Source: DATFVA01 sp963800255
GTDB taxonomy: Bacteria > Bacteroidota > Ignavibacteria > Ignavibacteriales > Ignavibacteriaceae
Reading direction: 5' to 3'
Assembly (NCBI GenBank): GCA_963800255.1
Contig: CAWDAK010000011.1
Span: 62,001-126,000 of the forward strand
Length of the DNA: 64,000 bases
Each line of letters opens with the position of its first letter. Positions within the stretch are counted from its first letter, which is position 1. The notes under the pieces are model-generated. The model did no database searches. It had not been told where the DNA came from and was given only the letters and a program-made list of their open reading frames with translations. The translations under genes were made by a program, and so were the position numbers. Positions 1-7,395 of this stretch are shown piece by piece.

Positions 1-61
1 AATAAGTATAAATTGATTCTTCAAAAAGAATCGAAGGGATAAATGGAGGCAGCAGAAGGAT

Positions 62-1231
62 TTACTTCTTTTTCCTTACAACTGGTTTTTCTTCTTTTTG
101 AGGCTTTTTTCTTCCGCTCCAATGAGCAAGAGGATTATCGATTTTAACCCTGAACAGTCCCTTATCTGTACCGATCCAGAGGTCGGTTCCGTCAAACAGG
201 AGGGACAAGATTGTGGATGTATTGATTTTCGCCTTATCAAGGTCGAGACTTTTTACTATGCCTGAGATCCGGTCAATGAGAGCCAAGCCATGACCGTATT
301 CTGCGCGGTCATCACGGGAAAACTGGTAAACTGAGGCCCATATAGTATTGCCAGTCCGTTCGAGACAGGATATTCCATTTGCCGGCAGTCCGTCCTTTTT
401 AGAAATCCTAAGCCATCTGCGGTTCCTGTCAAAAACATATATCCCGCCCAGATTAAATTCAGGCTGTTCCCTGGTAACAAATTCATCTGTTGCGAACCAT
501 ACATATTTATTATCAAACATTAAATCGCTTATGGAGACCGATGACCCCTCTTCAAGAAATTGTCCGTTCTTATTATTATAGAAATCCCAGGCAGAATTAC
601 TTTTAATATTTCTATGCTTGTAATATTTGTGAACGCCGCCTTCCGTTCCGAACCATACAAGGCTGTCGCCGTCGAGAGCAATTGATGTAAAGTTATTTGT
701 CTTTGTATCGCCTTTTATAGTTTTGTCATAGTCTGTAAACTTCTGTCTTCTCACATCCAGCAGAGTAAGATTTTTAAACCTGCCTATCCAGAGAGCATTT
801 TCATCGGGGTCATAGCACAATGCACGAATCCAGTTTCCCATTTCACCGCCGAATGCAAACTTCTTATTTGTCCAGGTATCTTTCTTCTTATTATAGATGA
901 ATAACCCTTCAGCTGCACCGGCCCAAACATAATCTTTACTTACTGCAAGATTAAAATAAAGGTCATTTTTCAGATTACCCTCGTGGGTTGAGAAATTTTT
1001 CCATTCGTCATCCTTAACTGAGTATCTGAATATTCCCTGTCCGTAAGTTGCAACCCAGATATAGCCGGGTTCACTTTTGATGGCAGTTATGTTCGCGCCG
1101 TCGAGGTAACTTTGTATTTCATCCTGGGGATAGGAGGAGGTGGAGAATAAATACAGAATCGATGTGAATAAAAATAATCGTAATATCATATGTTTAATGT
1201 TAATCAAATCTAAGTGAGTAAGTAAAGTCAT
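62..1231 (-). CDS. Secreted beta-propeller protein (two-component regulator propeller type)
   Basis: The 389-residue product has about seven repeats of the form [L/V]W[I/V/A]G[T/A]..G[L/I], for example YIWVATYGQGIF, VWAGAAEGLFIY, LVWFGTEGGVHKY and DLWIGTDKGLFRV. These are typical of the ligand-binding propeller found in Bacteroidota hybrid sensors. Here it stands alone with no transmembrane kinase part. A hydrophobic signal segment begins at Met15 (MILRLFLFTSILYLF), so the true start could be at 1189 rather than 1231; neither has a clear ribosome site. The C-terminus is very basic (KKPQKEEKPVVRKKK). It starts 7 bases after the panB stop and is probably the last gene of that operon. Its ligand is unknown. 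A periplasmic or exported sensory or scaffold role is inference. Confidence 0.7.
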   Translation of the reverse strand: MTLLTHLDLINIKHMILRLFLFTSILYLFSTSSYPQDEIQSYLDGANITAIKSEPGYIWVATYGQGIFRYSVKDDEWKNFSTHEGNLKNDLYFNLAVSKDYVWAGAAEGLFIYNKKKDTWTNKKFAFGGEMGNWIRALCYDPDENALWIGRFKNLTLLDVRRQKFTDYDKTIKGDTKTNNFTSIALDGDSLVWFGTEGGVHKYYKHRNIKSNSAWDFYNNKNGQFLEEGSSVSISDLMFDNKYVWFATDEFVTREQPEFNLGGIYVFDRNRRWLRISKKDGLPANGISCLERTGNTIWASVYQFSRDDRAEYGHGLALIDRISGIVKSLDLDKAKINTSTILSLLFDGTDLWIGTDKGLFRVKIDNPLAHWSGRKKPQKEEKPVVRKKK

Positions 1232-1238
1232 TAATTAC

Positions 1239-2054
1239 TTAATAACTTTCCTCTTCAGACGGGAAACTTTTATCTTTTATATCTTTAATATATTGCTTAA
1301 CAGCAGAGGAAAGCTCATCAGCAAGGTGAGCATAGTGCCTGACAAACCTGGGATGAAAGTCGACATTTAACCCGAGCATATCAGGAGTAACAAGTATTTG
1401 TCCGTCGCAATAAGGTCCTGCGCCTATACCTATAGTAGGAATACTTACAGATTCTGAAATCCTTTTCGCCAATCCCGCAGGAATTTTTTCAATTACGAGT
1501 GCAAACGCACCGGCATCTTCAACAGCCTTTGCATCTTCAAGCAATTCCACGGCTTCTTCTTCATCCCTTCCACGTTCCCTGTAGCTGCCGAACTGGTGGA
1601 TGCTCTGGGGTGTAAGTCCTATGTGTCCCATTACAGGTATTCCCGCACGGGTTATTTTTCTTATAGCTTTCACAACCCGTTTACCGCCTTCAAGCTTAAC
1701 GCCTCCGGCAGAAGTTTCTTTCATAATCCTTCCTGCATTCCGGAAGGCTTCATCTTTGCTCAGCTGATAAGACATGAAAGGCATGTCAACCACGAGCATT
1801 GACCTGTTGATACCCTTGGATACGGCTTTGGTATGATAGATCATTTCTTCCATGGTCACCGGCAGAGTGGTATCATTTCCCTGGAATACATTACCCAGGG
1901 AATCACCGACAAGTATAAGATCAATGCCGGCTTCATCAAGTAGTTTTGCAGTAATGAAATCGTAGGCCGTTAATGCAGTAATCTTTACTCCCTTCTGTTT
2001 CAGGAGCAATAAAGATTTTGTAGTGATCCTTTTAATAGTTTTTTCTGTACTCAT
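1239..2054 (-). CDS. panB: 3-methyl-2-oxobutanoate hydroxymethyltransferase
   Basis: PanB transfers a hydroxymethyl group from methylenetetrahydrofolate to alpha-ketoisovalerate, the first committed step to pantothenate and coenzyme A, in the cytoplasm. The 271-residue length is normal. Family motifs are visible: ITALTAYDFITAKLLDEAGI near the N-terminus, VGDSLGNVFQGNDTTLPVTM with the metal-binding Asp, GVKLEGG, MGHIGLTPQS and PTIGIGAGPYCDGQILV. It lies 12 bases after the lipoyl-ligase-like gene and just before the propeller gene, all on the minus strand. No panC or panD is present in the window. Confidence 0.95.
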   Translation of the reverse strand: MSTEKTIKRITTKSLLLLKQKGVKITALTAYDFITAKLLDEAGIDLILVGDSLGNVFQGNDTTLPVTMEEMIYHTKAVSKGINRSMLVVDMPFMSYQLSKDEAFRNAGRIMKETSAGGVKLEGGKRVVKAIRKITRAGIPVMGHIGLTPQSIHQFGSYRERGRDEEEAVELLEDAKAVEDAGAFALVIEKIPAGLAKRISESVSIPTIGIGAGPYCDGQILVTPDMLGLNVDFHPRFVRHYAHLADELSSAVKQYIKDIKDKSFPSEEESY

Positions 2055-2066
2055 TTTAAACTGACA

Positions 2067-2813
2067 TTATTTTAATAGTAAATCCTCTTTAACCATATTC
2101 ACTTCATAGAGCTTCTCAAAACCTGCAACGATAGCTTTTCCGAGCTTTGAATAATCAGTTTCGTAACCCAGGATAGATTCAAGTTCTGTGGTCTTAAACC
2201 TTAATTCCTTTTTTATTAACAGCTGTTCTTCTTCAGGGAGATTAAGATAATGCGCTAAATTTACATGATAATTACCACACATAATAGATCCATGCTGCAA
2301 AAGTACATTCCCTATCTTTCTCTGTGCACTGCCCACTACCTTTTTACCGTCATATTTAATTTCACTTTTTGCCGGAACACCGAAACAGGCTGCACTAAGA
2401 TTCTTCCTGTAAAAAGAAAGAAGATCAGGCTGGGCTCCTTCAAGCTCAAGTGCTGCTAATCCGGCATCATAAATTTTAAGTCCCTCCAGGAGGGCAAAAT
2501 TTATCTGTTCATACACCCCGCGGGGAGAAATATTTCTTGTTAAAGGCATAACCACAGAATATGTTAGCTCCTCAGAATGCAGAATTGCCCGTCCTCCTGT
2601 AGGTCTTTTTACAATGTCCATTCCGCCGGCTGAAGCTTTTTCTTCATTGATTTCAGAAATATCCTGATTAGCACCAAGAGAAATACAGTAAGGTTTCCAT
2701 CTATAGAGACGGAGAGTAATGTGATCCGGAGACGTATTATTCACAAGCTCAAGATCAAAATCCATATTGAATGATCCTGTATTCTCGCCTGTATTAAGAT
2801 AAGTCCAGGTCAT
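2067..2813 (-). CDS. Lipoate/octanoate transferase, LipM-like
   Basis: This 248-residue protein belongs to the biotin/lipoate protein ligase fold family. It probably moves octanoyl groups from acyl carrier protein to lipoyl domains, as Bacillus LipM does. The signature RPTGGRAILHSEELTYSVV (about 70-88), the LSAACFGVPAKSEI segment with a candidate acyl-thioester Cys143, and DGKKVVGSAQ with Lys158 followed by LQHGSI all match LipM-type octanoyltransferases better than ATP-dependent LplA. Exact choice between LipM, LipL and LplA cannot be settled by eye. Its start codon overlaps the lpxA stop by 4 bases (2810-2813), so the two are translationally coupled. Confidence 0.8.
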   Translation of the reverse strand: MTWTYLNTGENTGSFNMDFDLELVNNTSPDHITLRLYRWKPYCISLGANQDISEINEEKASAGGMDIVKRPTGGRAILHSEELTYSVVMPLTRNISPRGVYEQINFALLEGLKIYDAGLAALELEGAQPDLLSFYRKNLSAACFGVPAKSEIKYDGKKVVGSAQRKIGNVLLQHGSIMCGNYHVNLAHYLNLPEEEQLLIKKELRFKTTELESILGYETDYSKLGKAIVAGFEKLYEVNMVKEDLLLK

Positions 2814-3586
2814 TTACCTATTATTCCTCTTTTGCTTTCCTTCAGGAATTCAAGAACTATCTGCACAAAATTATTATCGCCCAGTTCCGCGGTGATCTTT
2901 TCTCTTGCCTGGGAAACATTATAGGCTTTATCATATAAAATTGAATAAGCCTTTTTCAGAGTAAGGATATCATCTGTCTGGAATCCTCTTCTCCGGAGTC
3001 CAATAACATTCAGGCCGGAAAACTTAAGGGGTTCATTTCCTGCAAGTATGAACGGAGGAACATCCTGCACTATTCTGAAGCCTCCACCGGTCATAGAATG
3101 CCGACCAACTTTACAGAACTGATGGACCGGCGTTAGTCCTCCTATGGTTACGTAATCTTCAAGAATGCAGTGGCCGGCGATCTGAACACCATTTGCAAGG
3201 ATACAGTTATCTCCGACCGTAGAATCGTGAGCAACATGAGAGTATGCCATCAGATAACAATTTTTACCGACGCTTGAGAATCCTGTTGACTGCGTGCCGC
3301 GGTGGAGTGTGACAAATTCGTGGATAATAGTATTATCACCTACATAAAAGTAGGTGATCTCATCTTTATAGCCCAGGTCCTGGGGGGAATGAGCTATTGA
3401 AGCGCCCTGGTATATCTTAACATTATTTCCGACCCTTGCGCCATTATAAAGGACAGCTGAAGGACCGATTGTACAGTCATTGCCTATTTCAACATTATCT
3501 TCAATGATTGTAAAAGGCAGAACATTTACATTTTCTCCAAGTTTGGCTTTGCCGCTGACAATTGCGGTAGGATGTATGTTAACCAT
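2810..3586 (-). CDS. lpxA: UDP-N-acetylglucosamine acyltransferase
   Basis: LpxA adds the first 3-hydroxyacyl chain to UDP-GlcNAc in lipid A synthesis. The 258-residue protein starts with IHPTAIVSGKAKLGENV and continues as hexapeptide repeats of a left-handed beta helix. The catalytic-His segment is in AYSHVAHDSTVGDNCILANG, followed by the HQFCKVGRHSMTGG and IVQDVPPFILAGNEP motifs and a C-terminal helical domain beginning GLRRRGF. It sits 10 bases after lpxC/fabZ and overlaps the lipM-like gene by 4 bases. Confidence 0.96.
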   Translation of the reverse strand: MVNIHPTAIVSGKAKLGENVNVLPFTIIEDNVEIGNDCTIGPSAVLYNGARVGNNVKIYQGASIAHSPQDLGYKDEITYFYVGDNTIIHEFVTLHRGTQSTGFSSVGKNCYLMAYSHVAHDSTVGDNCILANGVQIAGHCILEDYVTIGGLTPVHQFCKVGRHSMTGGGFRIVQDVPPFILAGNEPLKFSGLNVIGLRRRGFQTDDILTLKKAYSILYDKAYNVSQAREKITAELGDNNFVQIVLEFLKESKRGIIGK

Positions 3587-3596
3587 ATTTTTTCCA

Positions 3597-5015
3597 TCAG
3601 GCCTGGGGATTTAAGTTTGCTTCACGATCAACTATACCTGCCATAAAATCTGCCTCAGCAACCAGTACTTCATTCACAAATGCTTTACCCTGCATCATAA
3701 CTACTTTGCTCTTCTTATTAGTAAGCACTATTTCCAGGTACAATTGATCACCGGGGAATACCGGCTTTCTGAATTTTGCGTTATTTATCTGCATAAACAG
3801 GACAAGCTTCTTTTCAGGGTCAGGGAATGAATTAAGAAGCAGTATTCCGCCAGTTTGTGCCATTGATTCAATTATAAGAACACCGGGCATAATCGGCTGT
3901 CCGGGAAAATGTCCCTGGAAGAAAGGTTCATTAACAGTAACGGATTTTACTCCGATTACTTTTTTATCAATCTGCAGTTCAATAATTTTATCTACAAGGA
4001 GGAAAGGATACCTGTGCGGAAGTATTCTCTGGATTGCGTTAGCATCAAAGACGATTCCTTCCTTCTTAACAAACTGGTATTTCTTTACAAGCTTCTTCTG
4101 CTGAAAAAGTTTCCTTACCTGCTTTGCAAATTCAACATTGGCTTTATGCCCGGGACGTGCTGCGAGTATCTGTGCTTTAACAGGGGCCCCAATCAGGGCA
4201 AGGTCACCGATCAGATCAAGAAGCTTATGCCTTACTGGTTCGTTCCTGAACCTCAGCTCTTTATTATTGAGCATACCATTGGAACCAAGAGAAATTTTCT
4301 GTTTAATTCCTACTTTCTTCTGCAATTTTTCCAAACCGTCTTCATCGAGATCACGGTCAACAATAACCACAGCATTATCGATATCGCCGCCTTTTATCAA
4401 ACCCTGGTTTGCAAGCTCCTCTACTTCACTAAGGAAGCAGAAAGTTCTGGCGGGGGCAAACTCAGACACAAATTCTTTCTCCAGGTCAAATAATCCTGTA
4501 TGTTGACTCCCCAGGGCGGGATTCTGATAATCGACCATCACCGTAATCCTATAGCCGTCAAGAGGAAGGGCAACTATATCTATTTGCTTCTCATCATTAT
4601 GATACATCACGGTTTCGTCGATTATAAGATAATCCTTGGGTGCATCCTGCTGTACGAATCCTGCGTCAAGCAGTTCATTAACATAAGGAAGAGCACTGCC
4701 GTCACCTACGGGAGGTTCTATTCCATCAATTTCAACAACCAGGTTATCAATCTGAAGTCCGTACACTGCTGCAAGAACATGTTCAACAGTATGAACTTTC
4801 GCTTCACCAATTCCGAGTGTAGTTCCGCGGGATATATCGATTACATAATCGGCATTCGCAGGGATCTCAGGATTACCATTAAGATCCACCCTAACAAACT
4901 TCACTCCGTAGTTTTCAGGAGCGGGTTTGAAAGTCATCGTACACTGGGTTCCTGTATGTAGTCCGATTCCTGATAATGAAACTTCTTTGGCAATTGTTCT
5001 CTGTTGTTCAAGCAT
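3597..5015 (-). CDS. lpxC/fabZ: Bifunctional LpxC deacetylase / FabZ 3-hydroxyacyl-ACP dehydratase
   Basis: This fusion protein of 472 residues carries UDP-3-O-acyl-GlcNAc deacetylase (LpxC) in the N-terminal two thirds and FabZ at the C-terminus. LpxC is shown by RTIAKEVSLSGIGLHTG, the zinc motif HTVEH (about residues 75-79 from this start) and the later ligands in RHKLLDLIGD. FabZ is shown by ILPHRYPFLLVDKI and GHFPGQPIMPGVLIIESMAQ with the catalytic His and Glu. The frame is open upstream to a TTG at 5081, but homology of LpxC begins at the Met encoded at 5015, so that start is preferred. Fused LpxC-FabZ is known in Bacteroidota and Chlorobi. It lies between lpxD and lpxA on the same strand. 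Confidence 0.95.
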   Translation of the reverse strand: MLEQQRTIAKEVSLSGIGLHTGTQCTMTFKPAPENYGVKFVRVDLNGNPEIPANADYVIDISRGTTLGIGEAKVHTVEHVLAAVYGLQIDNLVVEIDGIEPPVGDGSALPYVNELLDAGFVQQDAPKDYLIIDETVMYHNDEKQIDIVALPLDGYRITVMVDYQNPALGSQHTGLFDLEKEFVSEFAPARTFCFLSEVEELANQGLIKGGDIDNAVVIVDRDLDEDGLEKLQKKVGIKQKISLGSNGMLNNKELRFRNEPVRHKLLDLIGDLALIGAPVKAQILAARPGHKANVEFAKQVRKLFQQKKLVKKYQFVKKEGIVFDANAIQRILPHRYPFLLVDKIIELQIDKKVIGVKSVTVNEPFFQGHFPGQPIMPGVLIIESMAQTGGILLLNSFPDPEKKLVLFMQINNAKFRKPVFPGDQLYLEIVLTNKKSKVVMMQGKAFVNEVLVAEADFMAGIVDREANLNPQA

Positions 5016-5096
5016 TAAAATGTCCGGAATTTTGTTTTTAAAATCGGTTAATAAAATAGCATGTTGAGTTTTGAAATCCAATAAAAGAAAGGGCTC

Positions 5097-6161
5097 TCAG
5101 GAATCCTGTCCGCCGGAGGATTTATTTCCAATCTGCTTCTTAAGCATTTTTATCTCGTTTTCAAGCTGTGAAATTTTCTTAACATATTCGGGCAGATTCC
5201 TGATATGAGATTCAAGTTTAAAAGCGGTCTTAATTTCTTTTGCGGGGGATCCAAAGTAAGTTCCGGCTTTAGGAATTCCTTTAGAAACGCCGGATTGAGC
5301 AATCAGAATAACATTATCAGCAATTTCTATATGACCTGTTAAGCCCACCTGGCCCAGTATAAAGCAGTTTTTTCCTACCTTAGTGCTGCCTGAAATTCCC
5401 GCCTGTGCAGAGATCACGGTATCCTCGCCAACATAAACATTGTGGGCAATCTGCACAAGATTATCCACCTTCACACCTCTTTTAATTATAGTTGAGCCTA
5501 TGGAAGCACGGTCTATGGAAACGTTGGAACCAAGTTCTACATCATCTTCGATGATTACATTACCAATCTGAGGTATTTTATGAAACTTACCTTCTTTATC
5601 AGGTTCAAAACCAAATCCGTCAGAACCGATAACTGTACCTGGATGAATAATTACACGATTCCCAATTTTACATTTCTCACGAATGCTCACATTCTGGAAT
5701 ATTAAACAGTCATCCCCTATTTCAACATCTTCCAGGAGAACAGTATTATGAAATATCTTAACATTATCGCCTATTTTACATCCCCGTGAGACTACCACAT
5801 TTTTACCAAGGGAAGTATTTTCTCCAAGCCTGGTATCAGGATGAACAAATGCTGTTTTGTCGATTCCTTCCAAAGGATAAACCGGAGGAAAGAATTTTCT
5901 TACAAGCTTGAAAAATGCTTTGTTCGGGTCAGGAACTTCAACATAAGAAATATCTGTGCGGGTTTTTTCAAATCCAGGTTTAACCAGGATGGCAGAAGCT
6001 TTTGATAAGTTAAAATATTTTTCGTATTGAGAAAGGTAAAGGAAAGTAAGGTCACCGGGAACGGCTTCTTCAATTTTAGCAAGATTTTTAATTTCAAGAT
6101 TACTATCCCCTGTAATTTCTCCTCCAATGAAGGCGGCAATATCAGCAAGAGTAATCTTCAT
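5097..6161 (-). CDS. lpxD: UDP-3-O-(3-hydroxyacyl)glucosamine N-acyltransferase
   Basis: LpxD N-acylates the LpxC product in lipid A synthesis. The 354-residue protein has the N-terminal uridine-binding domain (MKITLADIAAFIGGEITGDS), hexapeptide repeats, the IGSDGFGFEPD motif, IEDDVELGSNVSIDRAS, and the catalytic-His region DNLVQIAHNVYVGEDTVISAQ. A C-terminal predicted coiled-coil helix (QLENEIKMLKKQIG) is usual. Its start abuts the stop of the upstream ompH gene at 6161, indicating one transcript. Confidence 0.96.
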   Translation of the reverse strand: MKITLADIAAFIGGEITGDSNLEIKNLAKIEEAVPGDLTFLYLSQYEKYFNLSKASAILVKPGFEKTRTDISYVEVPDPNKAFFKLVRKFFPPVYPLEGIDKTAFVHPDTRLGENTSLGKNVVVSRGCKIGDNVKIFHNTVLLEDVEIGDDCLIFQNVSIREKCKIGNRVIIHPGTVIGSDGFGFEPDKEGKFHKIPQIGNVIIEDDVELGSNVSIDRASIGSTIIKRGVKVDNLVQIAHNVYVGEDTVISAQAGISGSTKVGKNCFILGQVGLTGHIEIADNVILIAQSGVSKGIPKAGTYFGSPAKEIKTAFKLESHIRNLPEYVKKISQLENEIKMLKKQIGNKSSGGQDS

Positions 6162-6682
6162 TATTCAAGTTTCAGCTTATCGAGTACTTTATTTGTCAGA
6201 TCGTATTCCTCTTTTGCATATAACAGCATCACGTCACCGCTCCTGTCAAGCACAAAGTCGAGATCCTCTTCCTGTGCAATATCTTGAATCGCATTAAAGA
6301 TCTTATTCTGTACAGGTTTCATAAGCTCATCCTGTTTCTGGAAAAGTTCACCATTGGTTCCGAATTTCTTTTCCCTGAAATCAGAAATGTCCTTCTCCAT
6401 GTTCATCAATTCTGTTTCCATTTCGGAACGTGTCTGGTCCGTCATAATGAGTTTTCTCTTCTCATAGTCATCATACTTTGCCTTCCAGGCTGCTTCCTTT
6501 TTATTCAGCTCATCCTGCCATTCTTTAACAAGGGCGTCGAGTTTCTGACGGGCATCCAGTGCATCAGGAAGGTTATCCATAATCGTATTCGAATCGACAT
6601 ACCCGATTTTCAGCTGGGCAAAGGATGGAATAGAAAATACTGTTAAAACGAATGCTGAGAGAAGAATCCCAAAGCTTTTCAT
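6161..6682 (-). CDS. OmpH/Skp-family periplasmic chaperone (copy 1)
   Basis: The 173-residue protein has a signal peptide (MKSFGILLSAFVLTVFSIPSFA) and the OmpH opening LKIGYVDSNTIMDNLPDA. A long charged helical tentacle region follows, then a C-terminal beta strand region (IQDIAQEEDLDFVLDRSGDVMLLYA). Skp chaperones carry outer membrane barrels across the periplasm to BamA. It is directly followed by lpxD, the common skp-lpxD arrangement. A second paralogue lies immediately upstream, separated by a strong hairpin. Confidence 0.93.
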   Translation of the reverse strand: MKSFGILLSAFVLTVFSIPSFAQLKIGYVDSNTIMDNLPDALDARQKLDALVKEWQDELNKKEAAWKAKYDDYEKRKLIMTDQTRSEMETELMNMEKDISDFREKKFGTNGELFQKQDELMKPVQNKIFNAIQDIAQEEDLDFVLDRSGDVMLLYAKEEYDLTNKVLDKLKLE

Positions 6683-6716
6683 AAAAACTCCGAACTGGTT
6701 AAGTGTGACGGGAAAA

Positions 6717-6751
6717 TAAAAACAGTTCTTTTTTACAGCGAACTGTTTTTA
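6717..6751 (-). terminator. Perfect 12-bp hairpin between the two ompH genes
   Basis: The arms TAAAAACAGTTC and GAACTGTTTTTA are perfect complements around an 11-base loop, and a run of T follows on the minus strand. It lies after the bamA-proximal ompH gene and before the lpxD-proximal one. It should end or attenuate transcripts coming from bamA. A partial terminator that lowers expression of the lpx genes relative to bamA is inference. Confidence 0.7.
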
Positions 6752-6773
6752 TCCCGATATTTTGATAAAAAAA

Positions 6774-7301
6774 TTAACTTCCTCTTTTTAACTTATCAAG
6801 CACTTTATAAGTGACATCGAAAGCTGAATCAGCATACAGAAGGATGATATCGCCGGATTTATCAAAAATGAAGTTCATACCTTCTTCTTTTGCAACCGTT
6901 CCTATAGCGTTATAAATCTTGTCTTTTATTGGAGCAAATATTTCATCATTCTTTTTATAGATCTCGCCGGTTCCCTGTGCAAACTTTTCTTTTCTGAAAT
7001 TCATAATGTTCTGTTCCATCTGCACAAGATCCTGCTGAGCCGCAAGCTTTTTATCTTCGGGCATTGTATTAAGCTGTTTCTGGTAATCATTTGCTTTCTG
7101 CTGGTATGACTGGGTCATGCTATCAAGCTGGGAAGACCATTTGTTGGTAATTGCATCCAGATCACCCTGTGCTTTAATGGCTTCCGACCATTGGGTTAAG
7201 ATAACCTGGGAATCAACATAACCTATTTTCTGATTTGTCTGCGCTGCTGTAAGTCCTGCGCCCAGGATTAAAATTGAAAGAATAAAAAGATACTTTTTCA
7301 C
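6774..7301 (-). CDS. OmpH/Skp-family periplasmic chaperone (copy 2)
   Basis: This is a second Skp-like protein of about 175 residues, paralogous to the next gene downstream (shared QKIGYVDSQVILTQ opening, FRKEKFA and FIFDKSGDIILLYADSAFDVTYKVLDKLK ending). The frame is open further upstream to 7358. The GTG at 7301 is preferred because a GAGGTG ribosome site precedes it and a signal peptide (VKKYLFILSILILGAGLTAAQ) starts there. It lies 95 bases after bamA, as expected for a skp gene. Confidence 0.92.
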   Translation of the reverse strand: MKKYLFILSILILGAGLTAAQTNQKIGYVDSQVILTQWSEAIKAQGDLDAITNKWSSQLDSMTQSYQQKANDYQKQLNTMPEDKKLAAQQDLVQMEQNIMNFRKEKFAQGTGEIYKKNDEIFAPIKDKIYNAIGTVAKEEGMNFIFDKSGDIILLYADSAFDVTYKVLDKLKRGS

Positions 7302-7395
7302 TACGTACACCTCGGTTATTTTAATAAAAAAAATGCGTCCTGCTAAAATTATCAGCAATAATTATCTAATTTACAATAAAATTTGATTTTACGTT

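Noticed and set aside
14..31. GATTCTT/AAGAATC inverted repeat after the propeller gene
   Set aside because: Short AT-rich stem with no T run; not a convincing terminator.
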